Shown here piece after piece: positions 6,549 to 14,794 of a stretch of DNA of 18,950 nt. The stretch is from an uncultured Lachnospiraceae bacterium. GTDB taxonomy: Bacteria; Bacillota; Clostridia; Lachnospirales; Lachnospiraceae. Below the pieces are notes generated by a model. The model worked only from the letters and a program-made list of their open reading frames with translations. It searched no databases and was not told the origin of the DNA. The stretch's first letter is position 1, and each line of letters opens with the position of its first letter. Location: assembly GCA_902783295.1 (NCBI GenBank), contig CACZQT010000184.1:1-18950 (forward strand), written 5' to 3'. Both the position numbers and the translations under genes were made by a program.

Positions 6549-8446
6549 AGACTCATCTGCGGATGCTGGCTTATATTTCTCTGGTGTTCTTCTGCTTTTT
6601 TATGTTCGCGTGGCGGATGCAGCCGGAAACAGGAATACCTTTGTCAGAGCTGGAGTTCGTGACGTACGACAACGTACTCTATTCGCCGGAAGAACTGCAT
6701 CAGCTTACGGAAAAACAGAAAGCAGACGGCCATGTGGGCTGGGACTATGATTATTATGATACAGAGTTCTCCCGTGTGCGGACCAATCAGATGATCCTGA
6801 AACTGGTACCCGGCGAGACATATGGACTTTATACGGAGCAGCTGACCTATGCTGCAAAGCTGTGGATTGACGGGAAACTGATGGCTCAGCTGGGAGAAGT
6901 TTCCGATTCTCCAGAGGGCTTCATTCCAAGAACCGGCAGCGTGGTTGTGTATTTTACGGCCGGCGAGGAGACAGAAATTGTGATGCAGCGATGCAATTTC
7001 AATCATGCCAAATGGAATGCTGTCCGGTTTTATTACGGGCCTCAGGATGTGATCACCCGGCAGGTGCAGACGAAAAACTTCCGTGAGATAGCTTATCTGG
7101 GTTTTCTGTCGGCGCTGGGGATTATAAACCTGGGAATGTTTGCGGGGATGACGGAGCGCAGACGTTTTCTGTGGTTCTCTGCTGCCTGTTTCTGCACTAT
7201 GATCCATCAGTCTCTGCAGGATCCGAAAGTGATTATGCAGGTATTTCCTTCCTTAAACTGGAATATCAGCTACAGGTTGGAAGGTACTTCTTTGTTTCTG
7301 ATGGTGATATTCCTTTTCCTTTTTATGCGGGACTGTTTCGGAAACACGCCATGCAGATGGGCAGATCCGTTTTTTATCGGTTTATTCAGTTTTCATACCT
7401 TTCTGTCTTTATTCATTCCCACGATTCTGTATACGCGGTATACGGTACAGATGGAAGTTTTCTTTGCAGGCTGCTGTGCCTTATACTGTATGCTGATACT
7501 CGTGCGGATTATTCTGAACAGAAAAAAGCTGATGGCTGCTCAGTATTATTATATCGCCGGAGTTCTGGTGTTTTTACTGACAACTCTGTTTACCATCTTA
7601 CGTATTGGCCCGGCACACGTAAATCAGATTCGTATCGGGATGATCCTGTTTGAACTGATCACGACCCTTTCTCTTGCGCTGGAGTTTACAGATGTACGGA
7701 GAGCGTATCAGATTTCCAGACAGCAGGAAGCACAGCTGCGGCAGATGAATGCATCTATGGAGCAGACACAGGAACTCCAGGAAAACTTCATGGCCATTAT
7801 GAACCATGAAATGCGTACGCCTCTGACTGTGATAGCCGGCTATGCGGCTTTATCTGTTGAAAATCTGCGGAATCAGGACCCTCCGGATGAGGAAATGATC
7901 CGCAATCTGCAGCTGATCAAGCAGGAGGCACTGCGGCTTGGAAGAATTGTCGAGCAATCGGATGAAGGCGCCCGGACTATGGCCGGAAACGGACAGATAG
8001 AAGAAGTGCCCGTTCAGGAATTATTCGAAGCTGCCAGGAATTTCTGCCAGCCTATCTGTGAAAAACGAAATAATAAGATACAGATGGAATGTCCGGCTTC
8101 ATTGACGGTTCCTTGTGTACGGGACAGTGTTCTGCAGCTGCTGTATAATCTGATTATTAATGCCAGCCGGCATACGAACCACGGCCTGATACGGCTGGCA
8201 GGTATAAAAAAGGATGGAAAAATAATTCTGAAGGTGGCGGATAACGGCGAAGGTATGGATGAAGATACCCGGCAGCATGCTTTTGAGCGGGGATATTCAA
8301 AGGACGGCGGCCATGGTCTGGGACTGGCACTCTGCCAGGAAATTGCAAAACACCATAACGGAAATATCCGCATCGAAGAAAATGACCCTTACGGCACAGT
8401 CGTGATTCTGACTCTTCCTGCCGAACAGGCGGATGGGAAACAGTAA
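6545..8446 (+). CDS. membrane sensor histidine kinase with extracellular sensor and seven-TM (7TMR-DISM-like) region
   Basis: Kinase partner of the preceding response regulator, 633 residues. A TM or signal segment (about 6-24) leads to an extracytoplasmic domain (about 25-175) with a jelly-roll-like feel (YGLYTEQLTYAAKLWIDGKL), as in 7TMR-DISM extracellular domains. About seven hydrophobic spans follow between residues 182 and 382, then a Gln/Glu-rich coiled coil (about 383-412). The HisKA H-box is MNHEMRTPLTV with phospho-accepting H421. The ATPase domain has the N-box around N535 (LLYNLIINASRH), G1 at D566 (VADNGEGMDE) and G2 (GGHGLGLAL, 588-596), so it looks catalytically intact. The ligand is unknown; related sensor domains bind carbohydrates or other small ligands. 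Start overlaps the regulator stop. Confidence 0.93.
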   Translation: MKTHLRMLAYISLVFFCFFMFAWRMQPETGIPLSELEFVTYDNVLYSPEELHQLTEKQKADGHVGWDYDYYDTEFSRVRTNQMILKLVPGETYGLYTEQLTYAAKLWIDGKLMAQLGEVSDSPEGFIPRTGSVVVYFTAGEETEIVMQRCNFNHAKWNAVRFYYGPQDVITRQVQTKNFREIAYLGFLSALGIINLGMFAGMTERRRFLWFSAACFCTMIHQSLQDPKVIMQVFPSLNWNISYRLEGTSLFLMVIFLFLFMRDCFGNTPCRWADPFFIGLFSFHTFLSLFIPTILYTRYTVQMEVFFAGCCALYCMLILVRIILNRKKLMAAQYYYIAGVLVFLLTTLFTILRIGPAHVNQIRIGMILFELITTLSLALEFTDVRRAYQISRQQEAQLRQMNASMEQTQELQENFMAIMNHEMRTPLTVIAGYAALSVENLRNQDPPDEEMIRNLQLIKQEALRLGRIVEQSDEGARTMAGNGQIEEVPVQELFEAARNFCQPICEKRNNKIQMECPASLTVPCVRDSVLQLLYNLIINASRHTNHGLIRLAGIKKDGKIILKVADNGEGMDEDTRQHAFERGYSKDGGHGLGLALCQEIAKHHNGNIRIEENDPYGTVVILTLPAEQADGKQ

Positions 8447-8509
8447 GGGGGCATACAGGAAAAATCTTACAATTTAGCAAGGTTTTCTCCGCTTTGTTGC
8501 TTATTTGTG

Positions 8510-8515
8510 TATAAT
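8510..8515 (+). promoter_or_regulatory. candidate -10 box for the secreted-protein gene
   Basis: A perfect TATAAT lies about 50 nt before the ATG of the secreted cystatin-like protein gene. No good -35 box is seen at 16-18 nt spacing, so this promoter is weak or needs an activator. A separate promoter would uncouple the gene from the kinase gene 119 nt upstream. Confidence 0.4.
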
Positions 8516-8565
8516 CGTTTTTGACAAGGCAGTCCTGTTGTATCCGAAAGAATGGAGGAGTAATT

Positions 8566-9273
8566 ATGAAAGCTGAAAACTCAAAAAAGAGAAGATTTCT
8601 GTGTATCCTTTTTATCACGGCATGGATGATGCTTGGTGCGGCAGTTACCGTTTCTGCAGCAGCGAGCGGCAGCTGGAGTGTCAGTAAGTCCAGCTATTCT
8701 TTCCTGACATCCGGTCAGAAGAAAATTTTCAATAAGGCTCTGAATGGCCTGGCCGGTGTAACTTATAAGCCGGTGGCTTTACTCGCCAAACAGACTCTTG
8801 CCAATACCAACTATGCTTTTCTGGCTCAGGGCACTACCGTAACCCAAAAACCGGTGACGAACTGGTATCTCCTTACGGTGTGCAAAAAATCGAAGAATAA
8901 GGCGGTTCTGCTGTCCGTCAAGAAGATTAAGGTCAGTTCCGTGAAAACGAATAAAAATCCCCGGGCAGCTGTGCTCGACGGCGGCTGGGAGATTGTGGCT
9001 GTAAAGAACAAAACGGCGGCACTGCCCAAGAAGGCCCGCAGTGCTTACCAGAAAGCACTGAAGACTTTTACCGGTTATTCACTCCGCCCGATTGCCCTTC
9101 TGGGTACACAGGTCGTCGCGGGAACGAATTACCGGATCCTCTGCTACGGAAAAGAAAGATCGAACTCAGACCTGTTTGTTGTTACGATCTATCAGGATCT
9201 GAGCGGGAAGTGCAGCCTTTCTTCCTGCAAGCCTTTGAAACTGGAATCCTATATTAAGGTTAGCAATCCGTAG
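8566..9273 (+). CDS. secreted protein with two cystatin-like repeats
   Basis: Function unknown. The 235-residue protein begins with a signal peptide (MKAENSKKRR, hydrophobic core, cleavage near VSA|AA at residue 31-32). The mature part is an internal duplication. Repeat 1 (about 36-122) contains KALNGLAGVTYKPVALLA and QTLANTNYAFL (76-86). Repeat 2 (about 139-228) contains KALKTFTGYSLRPIALLG and QVVAGTNYRIL (182-192). QVVAGTNY is the loop signature of cystatins (QxVxG), where it enters the active site of papain-like proteases; repeat 1 has a degenerate form without the glycine. The mature protein is Lys-rich and basic. A perfect ribosome binding site (GGAGGAG) precedes the ATG. Cystatin-like fold is an inference from motif and repeat pattern; protease inhibition is not shown, and the fold may serve another binding role. 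Confidence 0.8.
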   Translation: MKAENSKKRRFLCILFITAWMMLGAAVTVSAAASGSWSVSKSSYSFLTSGQKKIFNKALNGLAGVTYKPVALLAKQTLANTNYAFLAQGTTVTQKPVTNWYLLTVCKKSKNKAVLLSVKKIKVSSVKTNKNPRAAVLDGGWEIVAVKNKTAALPKKARSAYQKALKTFTGYSLRPIALLGTQVVAGTNYRILCYGKERSNSDLFVVTIYQDLSGKCSLSSCKPLKLESYIKVSNP

Positions 9274-9339
9274 GTCACACCAATGGTTCCCTGATTAAAA
9301 CGAAAAACAGAGAAGCTGAGTGTTATGCAGTTGAAAAAA

Positions 9340-9380
9340 GAGCAGGCTCCCCGGTATTCCGGAGAATCTGCTCCTTTTTT
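9340..9380. terminator. bidirectional intrinsic terminator
   Basis: GAGCAG (9340-9345) pairs with CTGCTC (9368-9373), with an inner CTCC/GGAG helix (9347-9350 with 9361-9364). The stem is flanked by A6 on the left and T7 on the right, so it has a U-tract on either strand. It ends the plus-strand secreted-protein gene and the convergent minus-strand activase gene. Confidence 0.85.
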
Positions 9381-9452
9381 TCATATAGCGGAGTGGAACG
9401 CAGAGCGCAGGTGTGCGTAAAGATATTATTTCAGCAAAGCCTATTTAAAAAC

Positions 9453-12400
9453 TCAGCTTTCTTTGTTTTCCTTAAGGTTTTTCTGTGCCGTTGAAAGCAT
9501 CAGCTTAATGCGGTTCAGCTGGTTGACTTCGCTGGCGCCGGGATCGTAGTCTACGGCGATGATGTTGGCTCCCGGGAAATGGGCCCGCAGGGTTTTGATC
9601 ACGCCTTTTCCTACAACATGGTTCGGCAGGCAGGCAAAAGGCTGTGTGCAGACGATGTTCATGACGCCGCCGTGAATCAGCTCTATCATCTCGCCGGTCA
9701 GGAACCAGCCTTCACCGGACTGGTTGCCGATCGAGACAAACGGACGGGCATATTCTGCCAGTTCCCGGATATCCGCCGGTTTATCGAACCGGCTGCTTTC
9801 TGCAAGAGCAGTGGAGGCTTCTTTCCGCATCCAGTCCAGGAAATCAATTCCCCGCTGGGTCAGCCAGGCTGTCCACTTTTTGCCGCCCAGGAATTCCGCT
9901 TTGTAACTGGCATTGTAGAAGCAGTAATTCAGGAAATCCAGCAGATCCGGTACGACAGCCTCGGCTCCCTCCCGTTCCAGCAGATCGACCAGGTGGTTGT
10001 TCGCCAGGGGAAGGAACTTGACCAGAATTTCTCCGACCACGCCGACTTTTGGTTTCACGACGCCTTCCTGCAGAGGAATGGTATCAAAATCGTGGATCAT
10101 ATTCCGCAGATTTCTGCGGTATGTTTTATGCCCGATGCCCGGTTTTTGAAGATCCCGGATCAGGATATGCTTCCATTTTTCATGCAGGGCGTTGACGCTT
10201 CCCGGCTCCAGTTCGTAAGGGCGGGTGCGGTAGACGCAGCGCATCAGCACATCCCCGTAGACCAGAGCCTGCACGGTCTGCAGGATCAGAGGCAGGCTTA
10301 AATGGAAGCCCGGATTGCTCTCCATACCGTTCAGGTTCAGTGAAATGACGGGGATATGACCCAGTCCTTTCTTTTCCAGAGCCCGGCGGATAAAGCCGAC
10401 ATAATTGGAAGCCCTGCAGCCGCCGCCGGTCTGGGTCATCATCACTGCCAGATGATCCGTATCGTATTTTCCGGACAGAATGGCATCCATTACCTGGCCG
10501 ACTACGATCAGGGACGGGAAGCAGGCGTCGTTGTTGACATATTTCAGACCGGTATCTATGGCGTTCCTGTTATCGTTCGGCAGAACCACCAGTTTATAGC
10601 CGTATTTGTTCACCATCGGCCCGATCAGGTCGAAATGGATGGGCGACATCTGCGGGCAGATGATGGTATAGCCCTCCTTCTGCATCTTTTTGGTGTAGAT
10701 CGCCCGGTGGTAGGCGGCGGAAACGATATGCCGTGCCTGCGGATGCTCTTCCCGGATGCGGAGGGCGGAGATCAGCGAACGAACGCGGATTCTCGCAGCA
10801 CCAAGGTTGTTGACCTCGTCGATTTTCAGAACGGTATAGATCTTTCCGGACCCGGTCAGGATTTCATTCACCTGGTCCGTGGTGACAGCATCCAGGCCGC
10901 AGCCGAAGGAATTCAGCTGGATCATGTCCAGGCAGTCGGTGGTTTTGACATATTCCGCAGCCCGGTACAGACGGGAATGGTACATCCACTGGTCCGTAGC
11001 CCGCAGCGGAACATGCGGAGCAGCCAGATGGGAGACAGAGTCCTCTGTCAGAACGGCAATGCCGTAGTTGGCGATCATCTCCGGAATACCGTGGTGAATC
11101 TCCGGGTCCACGTGGTAGGGACGGCCGGCCAGAACGATTCCGTGCCGTTTGTTTTCCTTCAGCCACTGGATGGTTTCTTCGCCCTTGTGCTGCAGGTCGC
11201 TCTTGGCAGCCAGGAGTTCCTCCCAGGCTTTATGCCCGGCAGCTTTTACTTCAGCGGCCGGAATGGAGTAATGTTTCGCAAAGACGTCGACCAGACGGCT
11301 GACCACCGTTTCCTCGGAGGTCAGGGCCAGGAAAGGACGCAGAAACTTGATTTCGCTCCGGTTGATTTCTTCAATGTTGTTTTTGATGTTTTCCGGATAG
11401 GTCACGACGATCGGGCAGTTGTAGTGGTTCTGCGCCGTGTCGCTTTCAATCCGTTCATAGTATACACAGGGATAGAAAATATCCCGGATTCCCTGATTCA
11501 GAAGCCACTGGACGTGTCCATGAGCGATCTTGGCGGGATAGCATTCCGATTCGCTGGGAATAGATTCCATGCCCAGTTCGTAGATCTTCCGGCTGGACCG
11601 GGGGGAGAGGATCACGCGGAACCCCAGTTCCCGGAAAAAGACAGCCCAGAAGGGGAAGTTCTCATACATATTCAACACGCGGGGAATTCCGACGGTGCCG
11701 CGCCAGGCCGCTTCCGCAGGCAGCGAATCGTAATCGAAGATCCGGTGATATTTGTAATCGAACAGATTCGGCACTTTCTCTTTGCCGGCTTCTTTACCAA
11801 GACCTTTTTCACAGCGGTTTCCTGTTACAAAACGGCGGCCGCCGGGGAAATGGTTGATGGTAAGAAGGCAGTGATTTGTGCAGCCCTGGCAGCGGGTCAT
11901 GGTGGAACTGTATTCCAGGGAGAGAATCTCGTCCATGGGGAGCATGGAGGTCTGTCTCCCGCTGCAGCGGTTTCTGGCGATCAGAGCTGCGCCGAAAGCG
12001 CCCATAATGCCGGCGATATCCGGCCGTACGGCTTCGCAGCCGGAAATTCTCTCGAAGCTCCGGAGAACAGCATTGTTGTAGAAAGTGCCGCCCTGTACCA
12101 CCACGTGCTGTCCCAGATCCGAAGGATCAGTGATCTTAATAACTTTAAACAGAGCATTTTTGATGACGGAGTAGGCCAGACCGGCGGAAATATCCGAAAC
12201 CGGGGCGCCTTCCTTCTGTGCCTGTTTTACATTGGAATTCATGAAAACCGTGCAGCGGGTGCCCAGATCGATGGGATTTTCTGCAAACAGGGCTTCTTTT
12301 GCGAAATCCTGCACGGAATAGTCCAGCGAATTGGCGAAATTCTCAATAAACGAGCCGCATCCGGAGGAACAGGCTTCGTTCAGGAGGATGGTATCCACAA

Positions 12401-13700
12401 CGCCGTCGTGCACCTTAATGCACTTCATGTCCTGACCGCCGATATCCAGAATACAGTCTACTTCCGGGTCAAAGAAAGAAGCTGCCGTATAGTGAGAAAC
12501 CGTTTCGACTTCCCCTTCGTCCAGCATCAGGGCGGATTTCAGCAGGGCCTCACCGTAACCGGTGGAGCAGGACCAGGCAATCCGGGTATCCGGCTGCAGC
12601 TGTTCCTTCACCTCTGCCATCGCCCGGATGGTAGTAGCCAGCGGACTGCCGTTGTTGTTGCTGTAGAAGGAATAAAGCAGGGTGCCTTCCCCGTCGACAA
12701 TGGCAATCTTTGTGGTGGTGGAGCCGGCATCGATCCCGAGGAAGCAGTCTCCGTGATACTCCCGGAGATTTCCCTTCCGTACCGTATGAGCCGCATGGCG
12801 GGCTACGAAAGCATCATAATCCTCTTTGCCGGTGAACAGCGGTTCCAGACGCTTGATTTCAAAAGCCATCTTGACGCCCGAAGTCAGCCGGCTGATCATA
12901 TCATCGATGGGAACCGATACTTCCGGTTTGGAATTCATGGCGGAACCAATGGCTGCAAACAGATGGGAGTGATCCGGCGCGTACACTTGATCCTCTGTAA
13001 GCTTCAGTGTACGGATAAATGCATTCCGAAGCTCCGGCAGGAAATGCAGAGGGCCGCCCAGAAAGGCGACATTGCCCCGGATGGGCTTGCCGCAGGCCAG
13101 GCCGCTGATGGTCTGATTGACCACTGCCTGGAAAATAGAGGCGGACAGATCCTCTCTGGTAGCGCCTTCATTGATCAGGGGCTGAATATCCGTTTTGGCA
13201 AACACACCGCAGCGGGCGGCGATCGGGTAAATCGCCTTATAATCCCGGGCGTATTCATTCAGGCCGGTGGCATCCGTCTGCAGAAGAGCTGCCATCTGGT
13301 CAATGAAGGAACCGGTGCCGCCGGCACAGATTCCGTTCATGCGCTGATCCACGCCGCCGGTAAAGTAGATGATCTTGGCATCCTCCCCGCCCAGTTCGAT
13401 GGCTACGTCCGTTTTCGGAGAATAGAATTCCAGGGCTGTAGCTACGGAGACGACTTCCTGTACAAAAGGAACCTTCAGATGGTTGGCCAGTGTCAGACCA
13501 CCGCTGCCGGTGATCATCGGATGCAGGACAACAGATCCCAGCTTTTCACGGGCCTGCTGCAGCAGTTCAGCCAGTGTCTCCTGGATGTGGGCAAAATGCC
13601 GTTTATAATCAGAGAAAAGCACCTGGCTGTTTTCATCGAGAATAGCGACTTTGACGGTCGTGGAACCGATATCAATGCCAAGGCTGTATGACTTGCTCAA
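9453..13700 (-). CDS. giant 2-hydroxyacyl-CoA dehydratase activase-like protein (two BadF/BadG/BcrA/BcrD ATPase domains plus DUF2229 and HgdB-like region)
   Basis: About 1415 residues. Two ASKHA ATPase modules stand in tandem: the first at about 6-265 (LGIDIGSTTVKVAI, ELGGEDAK, GICAGGTGSF with C126) and the second at about 320-580 (LGIDAGSTTTKIAI, DIGGQDMKC, NEACSSGCGSF with C444 and C448). The cysteines match those that bind the bridging [4Fe-4S] cluster in HgdC-type activases. A Cys cluster CxxCxxxC (C604, C607, C611, plus C630) follows. A DUF2229-like segment comes next (from about 675, with SESECYPAKIAHGH), and then a C-terminal region like the dehydratase B subunit (TQTGGGCRASNY). HgdC-type activases use ATP to inject a low-potential electron into dehydratases; the role of this fusion is unknown. 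The TTG start at 13700 is chosen for the GGAGGG seven nt upstream; a GTG lies 30 nt earlier. No separate dehydratase subunits are nearby. Confidence 0.88.
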   Translation of the reverse strand: MSKSYSLGIDIGSTTVKVAILDENSQVLFSDYKRHFAHIQETLAELLQQAREKLGSVVLHPMITGSGGLTLANHLKVPFVQEVVSVATALEFYSPKTDVAIELGGEDAKIIYFTGGVDQRMNGICAGGTGSFIDQMAALLQTDATGLNEYARDYKAIYPIAARCGVFAKTDIQPLINEGATREDLSASIFQAVVNQTISGLACGKPIRGNVAFLGGPLHFLPELRNAFIRTLKLTEDQVYAPDHSHLFAAIGSAMNSKPEVSVPIDDMISRLTSGVKMAFEIKRLEPLFTGKEDYDAFVARHAAHTVRKGNLREYHGDCFLGIDAGSTTTKIAIVDGEGTLLYSFYSNNNGSPLATTIRAMAEVKEQLQPDTRIAWSCSTGYGEALLKSALMLDEGEVETVSHYTAASFFDPEVDCILDIGGQDMKCIKVHDGVVDTILLNEACSSGCGSFIENFANSLDYSVQDFAKEALFAENPIDLGTRCTVFMNSNVKQAQKEGAPVSDISAGLAYSVIKNALFKVIKITDPSDLGQHVVVQGGTFYNNAVLRSFERISGCEAVRPDIAGIMGAFGAALIARNRCSGRQTSMLPMDEILSLEYSSTMTRCQGCTNHCLLTINHFPGGRRFVTGNRCEKGLGKEAGKEKVPNLFDYKYHRIFDYDSLPAEAAWRGTVGIPRVLNMYENFPFWAVFFRELGFRVILSPRSSRKIYELGMESIPSESECYPAKIAHGHVQWLLNQGIRDIFYPCVYYERIESDTAQNHYNCPIVVTYPENIKNNIEEINRSEIKFLRPFLALTSEETVVSRLVDVFAKHYSIPAAEVKAAGHKAWEELLAAKSDLQHKGEETIQWLKENKRHGIVLAGRPYHVDPEIHHGIPEMIANYGIAVLTEDSVSHLAAPHVPLRATDQWMYHSRLYRAAEYVKTTDCLDMIQLNSFGCGLDAVTTDQVNEILTGSGKIYTVLKIDEVNNLGAARIRVRSLISALRIREEHPQARHIVSAAYHRAIYTKKMQKEGYTIICPQMSPIHFDLIGPMVNKYGYKLVVLPNDNRNAIDTGLKYVNNDACFPSLIVVGQVMDAILSGKYDTDHLAVMMTQTGGGCRASNYVGFIRRALEKKGLGHIPVISLNLNGMESNPGFHLSLPLILQTVQALVYGDVLMRCVYRTRPYELEPGSVNALHEKWKHILIRDLQKPGIGHKTYRRNLRNMIHDFDTIPLQEGVVKPKVGVVGEILVKFLPLANNHLVDLLEREGAEAVVPDLLDFLNYCFYNASYKAEFLGGKKWTAWLTQRGIDFLDWMRKEASTALAESSRFDKPADIRELAEYARPFVSIGNQSGEGWFLTGEMIELIHGGVMNIVCTQPFACLPNHVVGKGVIKTLRAHFPGANIIAVDYDPGASEVNQLNRIKLMLSTAQKNLKENKES

Positions 13701-13762
13701 AGGACTCCCTCCGTTCTTAATGGGAAACACCTATAAACATAAGAAATAATAGGCCTCACTAT

Positions 13763-13791
13763 GTTATAGCCTGTTTTCTTGTGAAACACAA
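13763..13791 (-). promoter_or_regulatory. minus-strand promoter of the activase-like gene
   Basis: Read on the minus strand, TTGTGT (13791-13786) and TATAAC (13768-13763) are separated by exactly 17 nt and lie about 65 nt before the TTG start at 13700. The -35 box overlaps the palindrome at 13778-13792. Confidence 0.6.
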
Positions 13792-13792
13792 G
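13778..13792. promoter_or_regulatory. palindrome covering both divergent -35 boxes, candidate operator
   Basis: CTTGTG-AAA-CACAAG is a perfect 6+3+6 inverted repeat. The plus-strand -35 box (13779-13784) and the minus-strand -35 box (13791-13786) both lie inside it, so a dimeric regulator bound here would block both promoters. Alternatively the palindrome is just the by-product of two back-to-back TTGTG-type -35 boxes. Confidence 0.5.
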
Positions 13793-13807
13793 TTAAATGT
13801 TTATAAA
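13779..13807 (+). promoter_or_regulatory. plus-strand promoter toward the thiamine pyrophosphokinase gene
   Basis: TTGTGA (13779-13784) and TATAAA (13802-13807) are 17 nt apart. The transcript would start near 13814 and carry about 255 nt of leader before the ATG at 14069. Besides the elements listed at 13974-14026, the leader shows a small hairpin (13879-13884 with 13893-13898). No TPP riboswitch motif was recognised, and the weak open frame at 13823-14005 has no ribosome binding site. Confidence 0.55.
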
Positions 13808-13973
13808 AGCTTCCTGACATGAGTGCACCTCAGCAGACATTATCCTGGATGCTGCATGAAAGAGTACTATAAGAACAGCGATGCGGAAAGCAGCATCGTT
13901 TCCGGGCAGATGCACGGGAGAGGTAAGTGTAAAGCGTTGATCCAGGCAATTGGAAAATTCTTGCAAAAAAGCG

Positions 13974-14026
13974 AAGGAGGATATAAACTGATTGCATGTT
14001 TATGAAAGCAGTCTGAGCCTGCTTTC
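13974..14026 (+). promoter_or_regulatory. orphan ribosome binding site, mini-ORF and hairpin in the leader
   Basis: A strong AAGGAGG (13974-13980) has no good start codon at the usual distance: a CTG lies 7 nt and an ATG 15 nt downstream. The ATG (13996) opens a six-codon frame, MFMKAV, ending at 14016. Its end overlaps an 8-bp hairpin, 14004-14011 (GAAAGCAG) with 14019-14026 (CTGCTTTC). The arrangement resembles a translated leader that could affect the following gene, but it may be chance or a decayed gene start. Confidence 0.3.
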
Positions 14027-14068
14027 ACCGTGATTTCTGTGGAAAAGGTAAGTGGAGGCATACATATT

Positions 14069-14794
14069 ATGGCAGAATGGGATGAGAGAGCAGAGGATTC
14101 TTCAAGCGGGAGGGAGCCGGTGTGCTATCTGATCGGAGCCGGAGATTTCGGAAACGGAATTCCGCGGCTGCGCGAAGGAGATTATGTGATTGCAGCGGAT
14201 GCCGGCCTGTCTGCCTGTTTCGACAGGGGGATCCCGGTGAATCTGGTCATCGGCGATTTTGATTCTTTAGGCAAAGTTCCTGGAGAGGAGAATTTCTCCG
14301 GCAAACAAGGGGATGCTGAAGATCATCCGGTGGTCAGGAGACTCCCGGTGGAAAAAGATGATACAGATATGCGGGCCGCTTTCATAGAAGGCTGCAGACG
14401 GGGATACCGGCGCTTTGTGATTTACGGAGGAGCCGGCGGGAAGCGCCCTTCCCATACCATGGCCAACATCCAGCTGCTGTCTGAAATGGCAGAAAAGAAC
14501 TGCTCAGGGGAAATGTTTGGCGAGGATGTGTATTATACGGTTGTCAGGAATGGAGACCTGCATTTCAGAGAAGGATGTAAAGGTGATCTTTCCGTTTTTT
14601 CTCTGACAGACCGCTCGGAAGGCGTAACGATCAGCGGATTGAAATATTCCCTGAAGGATGCAGTCCTGACGAACCGCTTTCCGCTTGGCGTCAGCAATTC
14701 TTTTACCGGTCAGGCTGCTGATATTTCTGTGCGGAACGGACTTTTGCTGATTGTATGGGAGGACAGCCGGCTGTCTTCTCCAGCGCCTCATTGA
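14069..14794 (+). CDS. thiN: thiamine pyrophosphokinase
   Basis: Transfers pyrophosphate from ATP to thiamine, giving the cofactor thiamine diphosphate; cytosolic. The 241-residue product is slightly longer than the usual ~210-220 because of an acidic N-terminal tail (about residues 1-17) and an internal loop (about 68-90). Visible family motifs are IAADAGLSAC (41-50), VIGDFDSLG (60-68), PVEKDDTDMRAA (93-104) and GGAGGKRPSHTMANIQLL (120-137). The last corresponds to the GGxxGRxDH motif but has Ser where Asp is usual. The C-terminal beta domain has SVFSLTD and LGVSNSF. The ATG at 14069 is preferred, with GGAGG ten nt upstream; an in-frame GTG at 14030 lacks a ribosome binding site. No TPP riboswitch was seen upstream. 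Confidence 0.9.
   Translation: MAEWDERAEDSSSGREPVCYLIGAGDFGNGIPRLREGDYVIAADAGLSACFDRGIPVNLVIGDFDSLGKVPGEENFSGKQGDAEDHPVVRRLPVEKDDTDMRAAFIEGCRRGYRRFVIYGGAGGKRPSHTMANIQLLSEMAEKNCSGEMFGEDVYYTVVRNGDLHFREGCKGDLSVFSLTDRSEGVTISGLKYSLKDAVLTNRFPLGVSNSFTGQAADISVRNGLLLIVWEDSRLSSPAPH

Noticed and set aside
10356..13691. A 1111-codon open frame on the plus strand, antisense to the activase-like gene
   Set aside because: The minus-strand frame encodes clear family motifs throughout. The antisense frame is explained by codon bias that avoids stops on the opposite strand; its product is low in recognisable domains and no ribosome binding site is seen.
13778..13792. Rex, FNR or CRP binding site
   Set aside because: The half-sites resemble TTGTG but the spacing does not match any of these consensus sites.
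13823..14005. Small GTG-started frame in the thiN leader
   Set aside because: No ribosome binding site and no recognisable features; hairpins within the leader explain the region equally well.
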